A stretch of DNA of 7,151 bases, from the NCBI GenBank assembly GCA_913031335.1, contig CAJWGI010000064.1, positions 1 to 7,151 of the forward strand. Direction: 5' to 3'. Below, one piece after another: positions 1 to 6,171 of the stretch. Every line of letters starts with the position of its first letter. Position 1 is the first letter of the stretch. Position numbers and translations under genes: made by a program. A model generated the notes under the pieces. The model was not told where the DNA came from. It saw nothing but the letters and a program-made list of their open reading frames with translations, and did no database searches. The DNA is from an uncultured Anaerolineales bacterium. GTDB lineage: Bacteria > Chloroflexota > Anaerolineae > Anaerolineales > UBA11657.

Positions 1-370
1 TTGGAGGTCATAGGAATTCGAGTGCATGATCAGGGGTTTGCTTTCAGGATGTCGGAACCCCCTTGATGAGACAGCAGCCGGATTTGTGAAACTGGAGGCC
101 AACGCCGTGCTGGTTGCTGGAATTCACAATGATGAGCCGTGTTAGTTTTCTGGTGTGATCTCGATGGGGAAGTGAGACCATCGCGCTGAAACTTACAGTC
201 AATTATATGCCGTAATCCGACCGGCGCATCCGCAGGCGAACAGCCGAGCCAGGCGCGCCTTATGTAATCAGCAACTGGCGGAAATGACCGTGCCCGCCCC
301 GTGGCGCTTGTGGCGGCGCGCGCCAGTCATTTTCCGCGCGAGTCATGCGTGCATCACGTTACATCCGGGG
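1..370. other. Left-edge stretch without a convincing gene
   Basis: I find no credible protein gene here. Small open frames exist: one runs in from the left edge and stops at 64-66, and another of 39 codons spans 26-145. Neither has a clear ribosome binding site or a recognisable protein. By eye, positions about 120-220 are clearly more AT-rich than the genes to the right. The stretch lies downstream of the tRNA terminator and contains an imperfect inverted repeat (278-337) and a perfect 10-bp palindrome, aggcgcgcct, at 251-260. It could be plain intergenic DNA or the decayed remains of a mobile element that once entered next to the tRNA genes. The sequence alone does not decide this. Confidence 0.5.
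278..337. repeat. Imperfect inverted repeat with nested inner stem
   Basis: The left arm gcggaaatgac (278-288) is the reverse complement of the right arm gtcattttccgc (326-337), apart from one extra T. Inside it, tggcgc (302-307) pairs perfectly with gcgcca (320-325), which directly adjoins the right outer arm. The result is a possible cruciform or stem-loop of about 60 nt. No T-run follows on either strand, so it is not a normal intrinsic terminator. It might be a mobile-element end or a regulatory structure; this is inference only. Confidence 0.45.
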
Positions 371-411
371 GAAAAAAAACAGACCCTCTGCGGAGCTTTT
401 CCACAGAGGGT
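371..411 (-). terminator. Intrinsic terminator of the tRNA unit
   Basis: On the minus strand, the perfect 8-bp stem ACCCTCTG/CAGAGGGT (404-411 with 383-390) is followed three nucleotides later by a run of eight T (379-372). Inside the stem, after a C/A mismatch, GGA pairs with TCC, so the hairpin is longer than its core. It begins six nucleotides after the tRNA-Arg discriminator base, exactly where a terminator for the three-tRNA transcript would sit. Hairpin plus U-tract is the standard rho-independent form. Confidence 0.93.
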
Positions 412-416
412 TTCTG

Positions 417-489
417 CGCCCTCGGCAGGACTCGAACCTGCGACCCCCTAGTCCGCAACCAGGTGCTCTATCCGCTGAGCTACGAGGGC
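417..489 (-). tRNA. tRNA-Arg (anticodon GCG)
   Basis: Read on the minus strand this is a complete 73-nt cloverleaf. The acceptor stem GCCCTCG/CGAGGGC spans 489-483 with 424-418. The D-arm is GCTC/GAGC, the anticodon stem CCTGG/CTAGG has one G-T pair, the T-arm GCAGG/CCTGC carries loop TTCGAGT, and the discriminator is G at 417. The anticodon loop TTGCGGA puts GCG at 456-454, which reads CGC (and CGU by wobble). The D-loop AGCGGATA has the A20 expected of arginine tRNAs, and C35 is present, so both known arginine identity positions agree. CCA is not encoded: the bases after the discriminator are CAG, so CCA must be added enzymatically. It is the last of three tRNAs in one unit. Most bacteria use an A34 (inosine) anticodon for this box, so GCG is noteworthy. 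Confidence 0.95.
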
Positions 490-525
490 AAGGTTGCCAG
501 TTGCATGGCAGGCGTTGATGAGGAC

Positions 526-617
526 TGGCGGGGAGGGAGGGATTCGAACCCTCGGTCGAGTTTTACCCCGACAACCACTTAGCAGGCGGCCCCGATCGTC
601 CACTCCGGCACCTCCCC
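526..617 (-). tRNA. tRNA-Ser (anticodon GCU)
   Basis: This is a class II tRNA with a long variable arm, 92 nt including an encoded CCA (528-526). The acceptor stem is GGGGAGG/CCTCCCC (617-611 with 536-530), with discriminator G at 529, which is typical of serine. The anticodon loop CTGCTAA gives GCT, reading AGC and AGU. The variable arm pairs GTCGGG with CTCGAC, and the T-arm GAGGG/CCCTC carries loop TTCGAAT. It is the middle gene of the three-tRNA unit, 12 nt downstream of tRNA-Ser(UGA) and 36 nt upstream of tRNA-Arg. Two different serine acceptors lie side by side, so together they cover the AGY box and part of the UCN box. Confidence 0.97.
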
Positions 618-629
618 GGGTGACCATTC

Positions 630-719
<90 letters not shown>

Positions 720-758
720 ACGATTTGTGACGGTGGAGAGTCTCTCTCGGGCGGGGGC

Positions 759-788
759 ATTCTACCATGCGGATTATGCGTCAGTCAA
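759..788 (-). promoter_or_regulatory. Promoter of the tRNA-Ser/Ser/Arg unit
   Basis: On the minus strand, TTGACT (788-783, five of six matches to the sigma-70 -35 box) is followed after 18 nt by TAGAAT (764-759, five of six matches to the -10 box). The bases after the -10 box are GCCCCCGCCC, a GC-rich discriminator of the kind seen at stable-RNA promoters under growth-rate or stringent control. The -35 box lies inside the last codons of acpS, so promoter and coding sequence overlap. Start of transcription is predicted near 752. Confidence 0.75.
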
Positions 789-1178
789 CGCTTTCTCGGC
801 GGCAGGCAGGCTGCCGGCGCAGGAGGCCACCACTACCGCCGCGGCGTGGTCGTGAGTGTGGCTCAGGCTGAGGGACCATTCCTCCAGACCCATCTCGGCA
901 GCCAATGCCTGTGCCGGGCCGTACAGCCGCAGCAACGGCCGCCGCTGCTGGTCGCGGGTGATTTCGATGTCGCGCCAGCCGACTTTCCCGATGCCGCAAC
1001 CGAGCGCTTTGGAGACGGCCTCTTTGGCGGCCAGGCGCGCTGCTAGCGAGGGCGTGCGCCCGTTGGCCTCCACCAGTTCGCTCTCGGTGTAGACGCGCTC
1101 CAGAAAACGCTCGCCGTGGCTTAATATCGCCTCGTCGATGCGACAGACTTCGATGATGTCAATGCCGGTGCGCAACAT
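774..1178 (-). CDS. acpS: Holo-[acyl-carrier-protein] synthase (AcpS)
   Basis: The protein has 134 residues, slightly longer than usual for the family (about 120-125). AcpS transfers the 4'-phosphopantetheine arm of coenzyme A to a serine of acyl carrier protein, switching on fatty-acid synthesis in the cytoplasm; family members act as trimers. Visible signatures are the N-terminal GIDIIEV with metal-binding Asp7, F-L-E-R-V-Y-T (25-31), the central A-A-R-L-A-A-K-E-A-V-S-K-A-L-G (46-60) with Glu53, W-R-D-I-E-I (68-73), and C-terminal S-L-S-H-T-H-D-H-A (103-111). The ATG at 1178 was chosen because it places GID at the usual position and begins one base after the stop of the preceding peptidase gene; the same frame is open further upstream only as a shadow of that gene. 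No strong Shine-Dalgarno is visible, so translation is probably coupled. The last 14 or so residues (A-G-S-L-P-A-A-E-K...) are an unconserved-looking tail. The 3' end carries the -35 box of the tRNA promoter. Confidence 0.95.
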   Translation of the reverse strand: MLRTGIDIIEVCRIDEAILSHGERFLERVYTESELVEANGRTPSLAARLAAKEAVSKALGCGIGKVGWRDIEITRDQQRRPLLRLYGPAQALAAEMGLEEWSLSLSHTHDHAAAVVVASCAGSLPAAEKALTDA

Positions 1179-1179
1179 A

Positions 1180-2445
1180 TTATTCCGGTCCAGCCACCGC
1201 GAGGACGTGTTTCTTGCTATCGAGCAAACGAGCCGCTGCGCCGCGAATATCGGCGCGCGTGAGGGAGTTAATCTGATCCGGTAAGCGCTGCAGGTAATCC
1301 AGCTCGAGGCTGTGCAGCTCGATGGCTGCCAGCGTCCCGGCCACGCCCTCGTTGGTCTCCAGCTGCAACGGCAGCTGACCCAGGATAAAGGACTTGCTGT
1401 CGGCCAGTTCGGTCGGGGTGACGAGGCGGGTGGCGAGACGGTCGATTTCAGCAAGCATGGTGGCAATCGCCGCATCCACCTTCGCTGGATTGACGCCGGC
1501 TATCAGCCTCCAGGTTCCGGGGCCGAAGCTGCCGTCGGCGCGGCTGAATGAATAGTAAGCCATCCCGCGTTTTTTGCGCACGTTTTGCCCCAACCGTCCG
1601 TACATGCCGAACACGCCCAGGATGCTGTTTGCCACGCGCACTGCCTGGAAATCAGGGTCGCTGCGGCGCGGGCCAAAAAAACCGAGCACGATGTCAGTTT
1701 GCGTCTTGCCCGGGATTTGCACGCGCCGGTTTTCACTACCGTTCAGGGCGCGCCCTGTGGGCGCGGGTGCGCGGGCGGGCTGGCGGGCGTTGCTCCAATC
1801 GCCGAAGTGTTTCTCAACCAGCTTGACTGCGGCCTGCGTGGATACACTACCGACGATCACCACAATCATTTCCGCCGGCCCGTAGTGCTTCCGCTGGTAT
1901 TGTTTCAACTCGGTGCGGGTGATTGCCGCGACCGTGTCCGGGTAACCATCGTTGGAGTATCCGTAGGGGTGGTCGCCTCCGAACAGCGCTTCGTAGAAAG
2001 TCAGCGCCGCCATGGCGCGCGTGTTGTGCGCGCGCATGGCCAGCCCGGTGAGCGTTTCTCCGCGCAGGCGTTCTATATGGTCTGCGGGGAAAGTGGGATT
2101 GCGCACAATATCGGCGGCGGTCGCGAGCAGCATGTCAAGGTCTTCCGCCAGTGCCTTGCCACCGAAACCGCCGGTGTGTACCCCGCAGCTGCTGCCCAGG
2201 CTGGCGCCCACCGACTCGATGCGTTCGTGAATCTGGTCGAAGCTGGCATCGCGCGTGCCGCGCATGAGCATGGCGGCGGTGAAGTTCGCCAGGCCCGCGT
2301 GCGAGCGACCCTCGTATATCGATCCGGCGTGAATGCTGGCATCCACAACCACTGCGGGGCTGTTCGGATTCTCGCGCGCCAGCACGGTGATGCCATTCGG
2401 CAAGGTGTGGCGCGTGATGTCGTGTGGGCCGGGCAGGGAATGCAT
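1180..2445 (-). CDS. M16 family peptidase-like protein, zinc-less partner subunit
   Basis: The 421 residues have the two-half M16B fold length. The N-terminal half has the family start (T-L-P-N-G-I-T-V-L, residues 14-22) and the segment G-L-A-N-F-T-A-A-M-L-M-R-G-T (51-64) where active members carry H-x-x-E-H. Here the zinc ligands are replaced by Asn54, Ala57 and Ala58, so it cannot bind catalytic zinc in the usual way. The C-terminal half keeps Y-G-R-L-G...V-R-K-K-R-G-M-A-Y-Y (282-298), with Arg290 and Tyr297 seven residues apart, the spacing of the substrate-binding Arg/Tyr pair known in M16 enzymes. It is therefore best read as the non-catalytic, substrate-holding subunit of a heteromeric peptidase whose zinc subunit is the preceding gene. 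There is no signal peptide or membrane segment, so it is probably cytoplasmic. The ATG at 2445 is 20 nt after that gene's stop; an in-frame TAG just upstream excludes a longer start. No clear ribosome binding site. Confidence 0.9.
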   Translation of the reverse strand: MHSLPGPHDITRHTLPNGITVLARENPNSPAVVVDASIHAGSIYEGRSHAGLANFTAAMLMRGTRDASFDQIHERIESVGASLGSSCGVHTGGFGGKALAEDLDMLLATAADIVRNPTFPADHIERLRGETLTGLAMRAHNTRAMAALTFYEALFGGDHPYGYSNDGYPDTVAAITRTELKQYQRKHYGPAEMIVVIVGSVSTQAAVKLVEKHFGDWSNARQPARAPAPTGRALNGSENRRVQIPGKTQTDIVLGFFGPRRSDPDFQAVRVANSILGVFGMYGRLGQNVRKKRGMAYYSFSRADGSFGPGTWRLIAGVNPAKVDAAIATMLAEIDRLATRLVTPTELADSKSFILGQLPLQLETNEGVAGTLAAIELHSLELDYLQRLPDQINSLTRADIRGAAARLLDSKKHVLAVAGPE

Positions 2446-2465
2446 GGCAGTCGGCTAAAGTGCGT

Positions 2466-3746
2466 TCAACCGTCGTTGGGAATGTAGTGGCCCACGGTGC
2501 GGTTCGCGGCCGTGAGAACAAGTTGTGCTACGCGCTGCACATCCGCGGCCGTGACCGCATCCAACCGGTCGAGGTAGGTTGTGAACCAGGTGTATTCATC
2601 TAGGATTTCTGCAAAGCCATACCAGAATCCCAGGTTGGAGACGCTCTCGGCGCTGTAGGCGAACATGGCGCGCGCCTGTTTTTTCGCCTTTGCCAGTTCC
2701 TCCTCTGCGGGCGGAGTGGCCATGGCGCGGTCCATTTCTTCATCAAGCGCGGCCTCTACCTTCTGCAGTGCGCTGTCTGCGCGCACCGCGCAAGTGATGC
2801 TGTAGAGATATGGGTCCACCGTGGCGGCAAGGTTGCCACTGAACCCGGCGGCAAGCTCGGTGAGCACCAGCGCGCGGTACAGGCGACTGGTCTTGTTGCT
2901 GATGCCGCCGCCGAAAAGATTGAAGGAACTTGCGCCCGCCAGAATGCTGTCGAGCACAATCATGGGGAAGAAGTCCGGGTCGGTGGCGGCGGGAGCGTGG
3001 TAGGCCGCCTGCAGGTATGCGGTCTGGCCTTCCCCTTCCAGATGCACCCGGCGTTCACCGCGCTGGTTGGGTTCCGGGCGCACGAAGAGCCCCGGATCAT
3101 CGCGCTTTGGGACTGCGCCGAAAAGCGCGCGAATGCGCTTCAGCATCGGCGTGGTTTTAAAATCCCCGACGGCCACCACTATGGCGTTGTTGGGGACGTA
3201 GTGAGCGCGATAGTGGGCGTAGAGGTCTGCGCGGGTCATGGTTTCAATGTCGACCTGATCTCCGAGCACCTCGTGGTGGTAGGGGTGCACTCGGAAAGCG
3301 GCTGCCTGCACCTCCTCCGAAAGCAAGAAAGTGGGCTGGTTTTCGCTGCCCTGTCGCTCGGAAATGATGACCGTGCGTTCGGATTGAACGTCTTTTTTCG
3401 TGTAACGACTGTTGACCATGCGGTCGGCTTCCAGTTGTAGGGCGAGGTCGATCTGTTCGGCCGGCATGGTCTCGAAATACGCCGTCCAATCTATCCAGGT
3501 CATGGCGTTCCACATGCCCCCCACGCGCGAAACGGCACGCTCCACGCTGTCGGCGGGGAAGGCGGCGGTGCCCTTGAACTGCATGTGCTCCACCCAGTGG
3601 GAACTGCCGGTGCGGCCGGTGCGCTCGTGGCGTGAGCCCACCCGATACCAGACCCAGAAACTGGCAACTGGGGCGGTGTGCACCGATTTCAACACCACCG
3701 TCAACCCGTTTCGCAGGCGGGTCTTGATGACAGTGTTGCGCGGCAT
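2466..3746 (-). CDS. M16 family zinc metallopeptidase, catalytic subunit
   Basis: The 426 residues form an M16B-type peptidase. The inverted zinc motif is His50-W-V-Glu53-His54 in S-S-H-W-V-E-H-M-Q-F-K-G-T, the third ligand is Glu130 in V-I-I-S-E-R, 76 residues after His54 as expected, and the family segment G-G-M-W-N-A-M-T-W-I-D-W-T-A-Y is at 76-90. The C-terminal half (about 230-426) has the family fold pattern, but the Arg/Tyr pair is missing: the matching stretch reads S-R-L-Y-R-A-L-V-L-T-E-L-A-A-G-F (287-302). The downstream gene supplies exactly that pair, so the two likely work as a heterodimer or larger complex that degrades peptides. No signal peptide is seen. The ATG at 3746 overlaps the ugd stop as TAATG, which points to translational coupling; no Shine-Dalgarno is evident. 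The substrate cannot be told from sequence; processing peptidases and oligopeptide-degrading enzymes share this architecture. Confidence 0.94.
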   Translation of the reverse strand: MPRNTVIKTRLRNGLTVVLKSVHTAPVASFWVWYRVGSRHERTGRTGSSHWVEHMQFKGTAAFPADSVERAVSRVGGMWNAMTWIDWTAYFETMPAEQIDLALQLEADRMVNSRYTKKDVQSERTVIISERQGSENQPTFLLSEEVQAAAFRVHPYHHEVLGDQVDIETMTRADLYAHYRAHYVPNNAIVVAVGDFKTTPMLKRIRALFGAVPKRDDPGLFVRPEPNQRGERRVHLEGEGQTAYLQAAYHAPAATDPDFFPMIVLDSILAGASSFNLFGGGISNKTSRLYRALVLTELAAGFSGNLAATVDPYLYSITCAVRADSALQKVEAALDEEMDRAMATPPAEEELAKAKKQARAMFAYSAESVSNLGFWYGFAEILDEYTWFTTYLDRLDAVTAADVQRVAQLVLTAANRTVGHYIPNDG

Positions 3747-5071
3747 TATCTGGCTGTCTCGGCGCTTGCGTCGTAGCCGCGACCGATGCCGCGATGCACA
3801 AAGCCGCGCGCTTGAAGCTCGCGCGTGGAATAAATGTTACGGCCATCTATGACCACGTTCCCGCGCATGGCAGCGAGCACGCGCTCAAGATCCAGCTGCT
3901 TAAACTCGTTCCATTCCGTCACCACTACCAGTGCGTCGCAACCGGCCGCGAGCACATAGGGGTCATCCGCATAATGAATTTCTGGCATCAGTCTCTGGGC
4001 GTTAGGGATGGCCACTGGGTCGTAGGCGCGCACCTCTGCGCCGGATTGCATCAGGGTGGCGGCGATGTCGATGGAGGGCGCATCGCGCATGTCATCGGTG
4101 TTTGGCTTGAAGGCAAGCCCAAGCAATCCGATCACTTTCCCGTTCAAATCCTCGCCCAGAGTTTCCCGCAATCTGGCCAACACTTTTAGGCGAGCATCAG
4201 CGTTAATGTCCATCACGCTGCGCAGCAGCTGCGGGTGTTTCCCCTGCACGGAGGCCATGTGCGCGAGGGCTTTGACGTCCTTGGGGAAGCAGCTGCCGCC
4301 GTACCCGATGCCGGCGTCGAGGAATGCGGGGCCGATGCGCGGGTCATAGCCCATGCCGACGGCCACTTCTTTGATGTCTGCACCGAGGTCTTCGCAGATG
4401 TTGGCGATTTCGTTGATGAAGGAAATCCGCGTGGCTAGGAACGCGTTGGACGCGTATTTTATCATCTCGGCGGTGCGCAAATCGGTGACCATTATAGGGG
4501 CGCGCAGCGGCAAGTGCAACTGGGCGACGCGGTCGGCGGCGTCGGCCTCCAGCGACCCGAGCACGGTACGGTGCGGGTTCATGAAATCCTGCAGCGCGCT
4601 GCCCTCCCGCAAGAATTCCGGGCAAGAGACCACGGAGAAGTCGATGGCTTCCGGTTGATTCTCGCGCACAATATTCGCTACCCAGTCTCCGGTTCCGACC
4701 GGCACGGTGGATTTGTTGACAATCACCAGCGGCGCTTTCATGGCCTTGGCGATTGAAGTGGCGGCCTGACGCACGTATTGCAGATCGGCTTCGCCGTCGA
4801 CGCCTTCCGGAGTGCCGACGGCGATGAACGCGAAATCGGCCCTTTCAAGCGCATCTTCGTAATCGGTGCTGAAGCGCAATCGTCCGGCCTGCACGTGTCG
4901 TTCCACCATCTCGGCGAGGCCCGGCTCGTAGATGGGCAGCACGCCCTGTTTAAGGTTGTGGATGCGTTCAGCGTCGATATCCAGGCAGCACACTTTGTTG
5001 CCCAGATCTGCGAAACAGGCGCCTGTGACCAGACCTACATAACCAGCACCGATTACAGCGATGTTTTCCAT
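3746..5071 (-). CDS. ugd: UDP-glucose 6-dehydrogenase
   Basis: The 441 residues match the usual length of the UDP-glucose/GDP-mannose dehydrogenase family. The enzyme oxidises UDP-glucose twice with NAD+ to UDP-glucuronate, a precursor for capsule, exopolysaccharide or other surface glycans. Visible features are the N-terminal Rossmann motif G-A-G-Y-V-G-L (8-14), Asp31 ending the second strand, Y-E-P-G-L (48-52), N-K-S-T-V-P-V-G-T (119-127), C-P-E-F-L-R-E-G (150-157), M-I-K-Y-A-S-N-A (203-210) with Lys205 and Asn209, and [10 protein letters not shown] (256-265) with nucleophile Cys261 and Asp265. The C-terminal domain has [16 protein letters not shown]. The G-G-S-C-F-P-K-D motif and the 'T-P' loop favour UDP-glucose over GDP-mannose, but a UDP-sugar relative such as a UDP-N-acetyl-hexosamine dehydrogenase is not fully excluded. 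It is the first gene of the operon and the only one with a clear Shine-Dalgarno, AGAAGGTG at 5087-5080, 8 nt before the ATG. Confidence 0.95.
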   Translation of the reverse strand: MENIAVIGAGYVGLVTGACFADLGNKVCCLDIDAERIHNLKQGVLPIYEPGLAEMVERHVQAGRLRFSTDYEDALERADFAFIAVGTPEGVDGEADLQYVRQAATSIAKAMKAPLVIVNKSTVPVGTGDWVANIVRENQPEAIDFSVVSCPEFLREGSALQDFMNPHRTVLGSLEADAADRVAQLHLPLRAPIMVTDLRTAEMIKYASNAFLATRISFINEIANICEDLGADIKEVAVGMGYDPRIGPAFLDAGIGYGGSCFPKDVKALAHMASVQGKHPQLLRSVMDINADARLKVLARLRETLGEDLNGKVIGLLGLAFKPNTDDMRDAPSIDIAATLMQSGAEVRAYDPVAIPNAQRLMPEIHYADDPYVLAAGCDALVVVTEWNEFKQLDLERVLAAMRGNVVIDGRNIYSTRELQARGFVHRGIGRGYDASAETAR

Positions 5072-5079
5072 AGCGAGTT

Positions 5080-5087
5080 CACCTTCT
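5080..5087 (-). promoter_or_regulatory. Strong Shine-Dalgarno of ugd
   Basis: AGAAGGTG on the minus strand ends 8 nt before the ugd ATG at 5071. It fixes the start codon. It also stands out because none of the three downstream genes in the operon shows a comparable site, which suggests that they depend on coupled translation or leaderless-like initiation. Confidence 0.8.
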
Positions 5088-5130
5088 TATCTCAGGCGCG
5101 TCCGCGTTCCGCCCGCATGAGTGGCCTGGA

Positions 5131-5139
5131 ATGATACCA
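5131..5139 (-). promoter_or_regulatory. Candidate extended -10 promoter of the ugd operon
   Basis: TGGTATCAT on the minus strand fits an extended -10 element (TGn plus TATCAT, five of six matches to TATAAT). It would start transcription near 5124 and give a leader of roughly 50 nt before ugd. No good -35 hexamer sits 16-18 nt upstream, which is common for extended -10 promoters. A second candidate -10 lies further up at 5178-5173. Confidence 0.35.
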
Positions 5140-5172
5140 TAGCCGCTGCTGCCGAAACCGCAGCGCCTATGC

Positions 5173-5180
5173 ATTATAAT
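5173..5180. promoter_or_regulatory. Palindromic -10-like element shared by ugd and rnz
   Basis: The palindrome ATTATAAT contains a perfect TATAAT on both strands (5175-5180 plus, 5178-5173 minus). It lies in the middle of the divergent intergenic region, about 70 nt before the rnz start and about 100 nt before ugd. Neither direction has a convincing -35 box at the right distance, so it is a candidate only. It is one of the few AT-rich spots in this otherwise GC-rich gap. Confidence 0.35.
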
Positions 5181-5250
5181 CGGTGCGCGCGGCCGGCAGA
5201 CCGAGCGGAGGTGTGTGCTCGCTCTCCGTGCCGCAGCCAGCAAGTGAACC

Positions 5251-6171
5251 GTGTTTGAGTTTGTATTTCTGGGAACTTCGGCGTCGGCGCCTTCAGTGCA
5301 CCGCGGTCTTTCGGCGCACATGGTCATGCACCGGGAGCACCGTTTCCTGATTGATTGCGGCGAGGGGACCCAGCGGCAGATATTGCGCAGCGGGCTGGGT
5401 TTTAAGCGGCTGCAAAAAATCCTGATTACCCACGGGCATCTTGACCACATTCTGGGGTTGGGTGGGTTGCTCTCCACGCTCACCCGCTGGGAAGCGATTG
5501 AGCATGTGGAAATATGGGCCGGGCGGGCACCGCTGCGGCGCATCCGCGAACTGCTTTTCGGTGTGGTTTTCCGGGGCGAACGCGCGCAGTTGCGCATTGA
5601 GCTAAAGGAACTCGCGGCCGGACTGGTGGCGGAAAGCAATTCGTTTGAGCTGCACGCGTTCCCAGTGACGCATCGCGGTGGGCACTGTTTCGGTTTTAGC
5701 TTTCAGGAAAAGCCGCGCCGTCCTTTTATGGAGGAAAAGGCTGCGGCGCTGGGTATCCCGCAAGGCCCGGAACGGCGCGAACTGGTGCAGGGTCGCGCGG
5801 TCACTTTGCTGGGCGGGGCCGTGGTGCTACCCGATGAAGTGCTGGGCCCGGCCGAGCCCGGCACGAAACTGGTGCATGTTGGCGATGCCGGGCGCACGGA
5901 TGACCTGCTGGAACACTGTCAGGGCGCGGATGCGCTCATTATCGAAGCAACTTACCTGCAGCGCGAGGCTGAGCTGGCGCGGCGCTTTGGCCACCTTACG
6001 GCGATGCAGGCTGCCGAGCTGGCTCGCGCCGCCGACGTGCGCCGATTGTATCTGACGCACCTCTCCCGCCGCTACCGCGAACGTGATGTACTCGCCGAAG
6101 CGCGCGCCGTTTTCGCGGATACAGTCGTTGCGCGAGACCTGGATCAGTTTCAGGTGAAAGGAGAAAAATGA
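5251..6171 (+). CDS. rnz: Ribonuclease Z (tRNA 3'-processing endonuclease)
   Basis: The 306 residues match the short bacterial RNase Z form. The enzyme cuts tRNA precursors after the discriminator base to make the 3' end for CCA addition. It is a metallo-beta-lactamase-fold zinc hydrolase: L-G-T-S-A-S-A-P-S (7-15), F-L-I-D-C-G-E-G-T-Q (32-41), the H-x-H-x-D-H motif His61-G-His63-L-Asp65-His66, His141 in P-V-T-H-R, Asp212 in V-G-D-A-G, His248 in G-H-L-T, and His270 in L-T-H-L-S-R-R-Y. All expected zinc and catalytic residues are present. The region about 153-200 (E-K-P-R-R-P-F...G-I-P-Q-G-P) is the exosite arm that holds tRNA in this family. Small departures are GDAG where GDT is common and GHLT where GHST is common. 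GTG at 5251 is the start because an in-frame TGA at 5245-5247 excludes anything longer; the Shine-Dalgarno is weak. CCA-less tRNA-Arg in this window is a natural substrate. Confidence 0.96.
   Translation: MFEFVFLGTSASAPSVHRGLSAHMVMHREHRFLIDCGEGTQRQILRSGLGFKRLQKILITHGHLDHILGLGGLLSTLTRWEAIEHVEIWAGRAPLRRIRELLFGVVFRGERAQLRIELKELAAGLVAESNSFELHAFPVTHRGGHCFGFSFQEKPRRPFMEEKAAALGIPQGPERRELVQGRAVTLLGGAVVLPDEVLGPAEPGTKLVHVGDAGRTDDLLEHCQGADALIIEATYLQREAELARRFGHLTAMQAAELARAADVRRLYLTHLSRRYRERDVLAEARAVFADTVVARDLDQFQVKGEK

Noticed and set aside
1..27. Minus-strand ATG at 27 opening M-H-S-N-S-Y-D-L-Q to the left edge, faintly like the start of some IS630-type transposases
   Set aside because: Nine residues are too few, no Shine-Dalgarno precedes the ATG, and the resemblance rests on 'S-Y-D-L' alone. 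More sequence to the left would settle it.
32..63. Short inverted repeat ggggtt/aacccc near the left edge as a terminator
   Set aside because: The stem is only six base pairs with a 17-nt loop and no T-run on either strand.
26..145. Plus-strand open frame of 39 codons, and a frame running from the left edge to a stop at 64-66
   Set aside because: There is no convincing ribosome binding site or recognisable motif, and the region is not protein-like over longer distance. The edge frame could be the tail of a gene to the left but is too short to judge.
301..582. Plus-strand open frame of 93 codons containing T-R-T-C-D-P-L-V-R-N-Q-V-L-Y-P-L-S-Y-E-G
   Set aside because: It is the antisense translation of tRNA-Arg and part of tRNA-Ser(GCU), a known type of spurious protein annotation. 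The tRNA cloverleaves explain the sequence fully.
720..773. gagag/ctctc repeat between acpS and the tRNAs as a terminator
   Set aside because: The stem is very short with almost no loop, and no T-run follows. The stretch is better explained as the tRNA leader after the -10 box.
1179..1475. N-terminal extension of acpS by 99 codons in the same frame
   Set aside because: The extension lies wholly inside the M16 partner gene, has no family resemblance, and the ATG at 1178 gives the normal AcpS N-terminus.
1585..2487. Plus-strand open frame of 300 codons opposite the zinc-less M16 gene
   Set aside because: It is a long shadow frame caused by GC-rich codon bias. Its translation shows no recognisable domain, while the opposite strand encodes a clear M16 protein.
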